A stretch of 7,470 nt of DNA from Endomicrobiia bacterium. Its GTDB lineage: Bacteria; Elusimicrobiota; Endomicrobiia; Endomicrobiales; Endomicrobiaceae. Below, piece by piece: positions 6,227-7,470 of this stretch. Under the pieces are notes generated by a model, which saw only the letters and a list, made by a program, of their open reading frames with translations, did no database searches and was not told where the DNA came from. The translations under genes and the position numbers were made by a program. How positions within the stretch are numbered: position 1 is the first letter of the stretch; every line of letters begins with the position of its first letter. The stretch spans positions 1 through 7,470 of the forward strand of contig BNVV01000065.1 in NCBI GenBank assembly GCA_025998355.1. Direction: 5' to 3'.

Positions 6227-7094
6227 AGACCTCTTGCGCAACTTGAGTATTAAATTTTAGAATTACAAATACCTGCAACCCAAGTTAAATCGCAGTCCAA
6301 AGCGTCTTCTGCTATTACTTATCTATTCTCGAGACTATTTTGAACCTTTTAACAAATACTTTAATATTTTCCACTATAATCCTTTTTGATGAAATCTCCC
6401 TATTTAACTCCTTATCTTCTTTTGTTAGTGGGTGTTTCTTTGATCTCTTTTTTTAGAACTAGTGTGTTTGTATGTATTTTGCCTAAGTCCTCCTAAGTTG
6501 TATTTGCCATGTATCTTATTTTGTCTCTCCTCCACAAATCCATGCCTATTCAAATAAACTAATATCGTTCCTTGCCCTATCAATCGCTGTGCGTATTATT
6601 TGCTCACCTTTAATTTCCACTACTACCAACGGTTATCGTATGTCTCTTTTTCTTCTTGCTTTGCTGCTTTTGCTGTTTTTGAAGTCTTTGTATCAATCTC
6701 TAGCATAATCACTGCTACTTCTCACCTTTCTTTAACAATACCCTATTCCCATCTAGTGCATATTCCCCACTACTCATTAATACTTCTTCTACACACTTTA
6801 TGTCTATATCCACAACTTTCACTGACATTGTAACTGTCTCAGATCTAATAATACGTTCGGGTATTGCCTGAAGTATTCAAACATCATCCCTACAATATTC
6901 CCTATACTCAATTTTCTCTTTACTCATCTACTCCCCCTATCTTTTCTTGCTCCTTGCTATCCTTACTGTTTTGTCAAATGTCCCTTTCTTTACTCCCATT
7001 AATACTAAACTCATTCCATCTGACCTGCCTGCTTTCTTTTTCTGTTTCATAGTACTTCTATTGTACTTTTATATGTTAGTTATGTAAGAGGTCT
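6227..7094 (-). mobile_element. Decayed but complete-length IS5-family insertion sequence
   Basis: An 868-bp element with matching ends: AGACCTCTTGCGCAACT at 6227-6243 and, on the other strand at the right end, AGACCTCTTACATAACT (7078-7094). It encloses one minus-strand transposase pseudogene that fills it, as in typical IS5-type elements of this size. Its left 124 bp match the IS end at 2-123 in inverted orientation. No target duplication is visible (flanks TACATC and GTTAGA), consistent with age or later rearrangement. The plus strand is strikingly pyrimidine-rich because the transposase strand is rich in Lys, Glu and Arg codons. Confidence 0.8.
6248..7050 (-). pseudogene. IS5-family transposase pseudogene
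   Basis: A former DDE transposase broken by several frameshifts and stops. Fragments in family order on the minus strand: MKQKKKAGRSDGM from the ATG at 7048-7050, then GVKKGTFDKTVRIARSKKR before a stop; a 37-codon open piece at 6715-6828 containing DIDIKCVEEVL and SSGEYALDGNRVLLKKGEK; a KKKKRHTI fragment in another frame; a 34-codon open piece at 6330-6431 running from PLTKEDKELNREISSKR through IIVENIKVFVKRFKIVS, where the Glu of VEN is the expected last acidic residue of the catalytic triad; and RFGLRFNL (6281-6304) in a shifted frame. These pieces match the arrangement I know from IS5-type transposases, but no intact product is possible. Apparent plus-strand reading frames here are shadows. 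Confidence 0.8.
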
Positions 7095-7235
7095 GTTAGA
7101 CTTCCTACATAAATCGCATTTAAATGCAGACATATCATTTTTTCGGATTATTATCTTGTCATTTTTTATTTATTCCCTTGCTTTTTCATCAAATTATTCC
7201 CTCCCTACTCAAAAAACGCAAACCCCATCCGAGCG
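7095..7235. other. AT-rich spacer between dead IS and 208-bp repeat
   Basis: No gene is supported. On the minus strand a strong ribosome-site-like GGGAGGG (7199-7205) lies 9 nt before an ATG (7187-7189), but the frame closes after seven codons (MKKQGNK). This could be the stump of a lost gene whose leader survives. Confidence 0.35.
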
Positions 7236-7470
7236 CAAAGTATTTTGAATTTAGACAAGGCTCACAGCGACGTCGCGTACGGTTTTAAGTACGCAAGTCG
7301 CTGCGCAACGAAGTATAAACTCAAATCCAAAGAAGGCAGTGTTTTGAACTTTTTGCAAATCAAGCCTTTGAGCGAAGTTTGCTTTTGATGGCAAATGAGC
7401 AAGAGTTTCGCAAAGCAAAAATTCAAAAGAAAGTTACAACGCACAAAGTATTTTGAATTTAGACAAGGCT
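7236..7470. repeat. 208-bp repeat unit with start of a second copy
   Basis: The 27 bp at 7236-7262 recur exactly at 7444-7470, giving a 208-bp period; the window ends inside the second copy. The unit is distinct from its surroundings, with GC-rich blocks and many GCGCAACGAAG/GAGCGAAG-like motifs. A second stretch, around 7340-7370, is faintly similar to the 27-bp start (TTTTGAA-N-TT...CAA), suggesting an older half-unit. It may be part of a tandem array or a dispersed repeat; the window cannot tell. A 60-residue minus-strand frame inside it has no recognisable features and is not called. Confidence 0.65.
7266..7302. other. Strong hairpin inside the 208-bp repeat
   Basis: The arms are AGCGAC and GCGTAC pairing with GTACGC and GTCGCT, with a GTC/AA internal loop between the two 6-bp helices and a GGTTTTAA terminal loop. 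It is GC-rich in an AT-rich area, so it would be stable as RNA or as extruded DNA. There is no adjacent T-run, so it is not a standard terminator. Confidence 0.55.

Noticed and set aside
6600..7052. Plus-strand open frames of 77 and 62 codons rich in Ser, Leu, Tyr and Pro
   Set aside because: They are the complement of the purine-rich transposase pseudogene; they lack ribosome sites and family features.
7262..7444. Minus-strand 60-codon frame (MRCNFLLNFCF...)
   Set aside because: It lies wholly inside the 208-bp repeat, whose period is not a multiple of three, has no recognisable domain, and no clear ribosome site decides its start.

Overview
This AT-rich bacterial window carries five intact genes, all on the minus strand. 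Reading in the direction of transcription (right to left) they are: a GltS-type sodium/glutamate symporter, purM, a GT90/LpsA-like glycosyltransferase, purN and purB. The three pur products are intact and carry the expected catalytic motifs. They cover steps 5 (PurM), 3 (PurN) and 8 (PurB) of de novo IMP synthesis, and PurB also performs the last step to AMP. The other pur genes are not in the window. I infer a low-GC, host-associated Gram-negative bacterium undergoing genome decay: the glycosyltransferase suggests LPS-type surface sugars, the intergenic spaces are long, and transposases are decayed. An Elusimicrobiota/Endomicrobium-like insect-gut bacterium would fit, but this is a guess from overall character, not a sequence match.

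Layout. Positions 1-123 are the last part of a decayed IS5-type insertion sequence, with its transposase C-terminus on the plus strand. Positions 124-357 are gene-free apart from a good leftward promoter. purB (358-1662) and purN (1758-2369) are separated by a pair of short palindromic repeats, and one of these repeats supplies the purN stop codon. The glycosyltransferase (2372-3418) overlaps the purM stop by ATGA and nearly touches purN, so purM, the glycosyltransferase and purN look translationally coupled. A 466-bp gap (4378-4843) upstream of purM holds its ribosome binding site, a weak promoter candidate and several GCAAA/TTTGC palindromic elements. gltS (4844-6139) has its own promoter, with a perfect palindrome over the predicted start of transcription.

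The right side holds the most interesting structure. Positions 6227-7094 are an 868-bp dead insertion sequence with recognisable terminal inverted repeats and a multiply frameshifted transposase on the minus strand. Its right-to-left end matches positions 2-123 in inverted orientation, so related IS remnants flank the whole pur-gltS block like the arms of a composite transposon. Beyond it, positions 7236-7470 contain one unit of a 208-bp repeat with a strong hairpin; a second copy begins at the window edge.

How the genes work together: PurM, PurN and PurB serve nucleotide supply. GltS would import glutamate, the precursor of the glutamine used as nitrogen donor in purine synthesis; this functional link is inference. 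The glycosyltransferase has no obvious purine role and probably just shares the transcript. I found no convincing new defence or mobile system; the novelty here lies in architecture and repeats.
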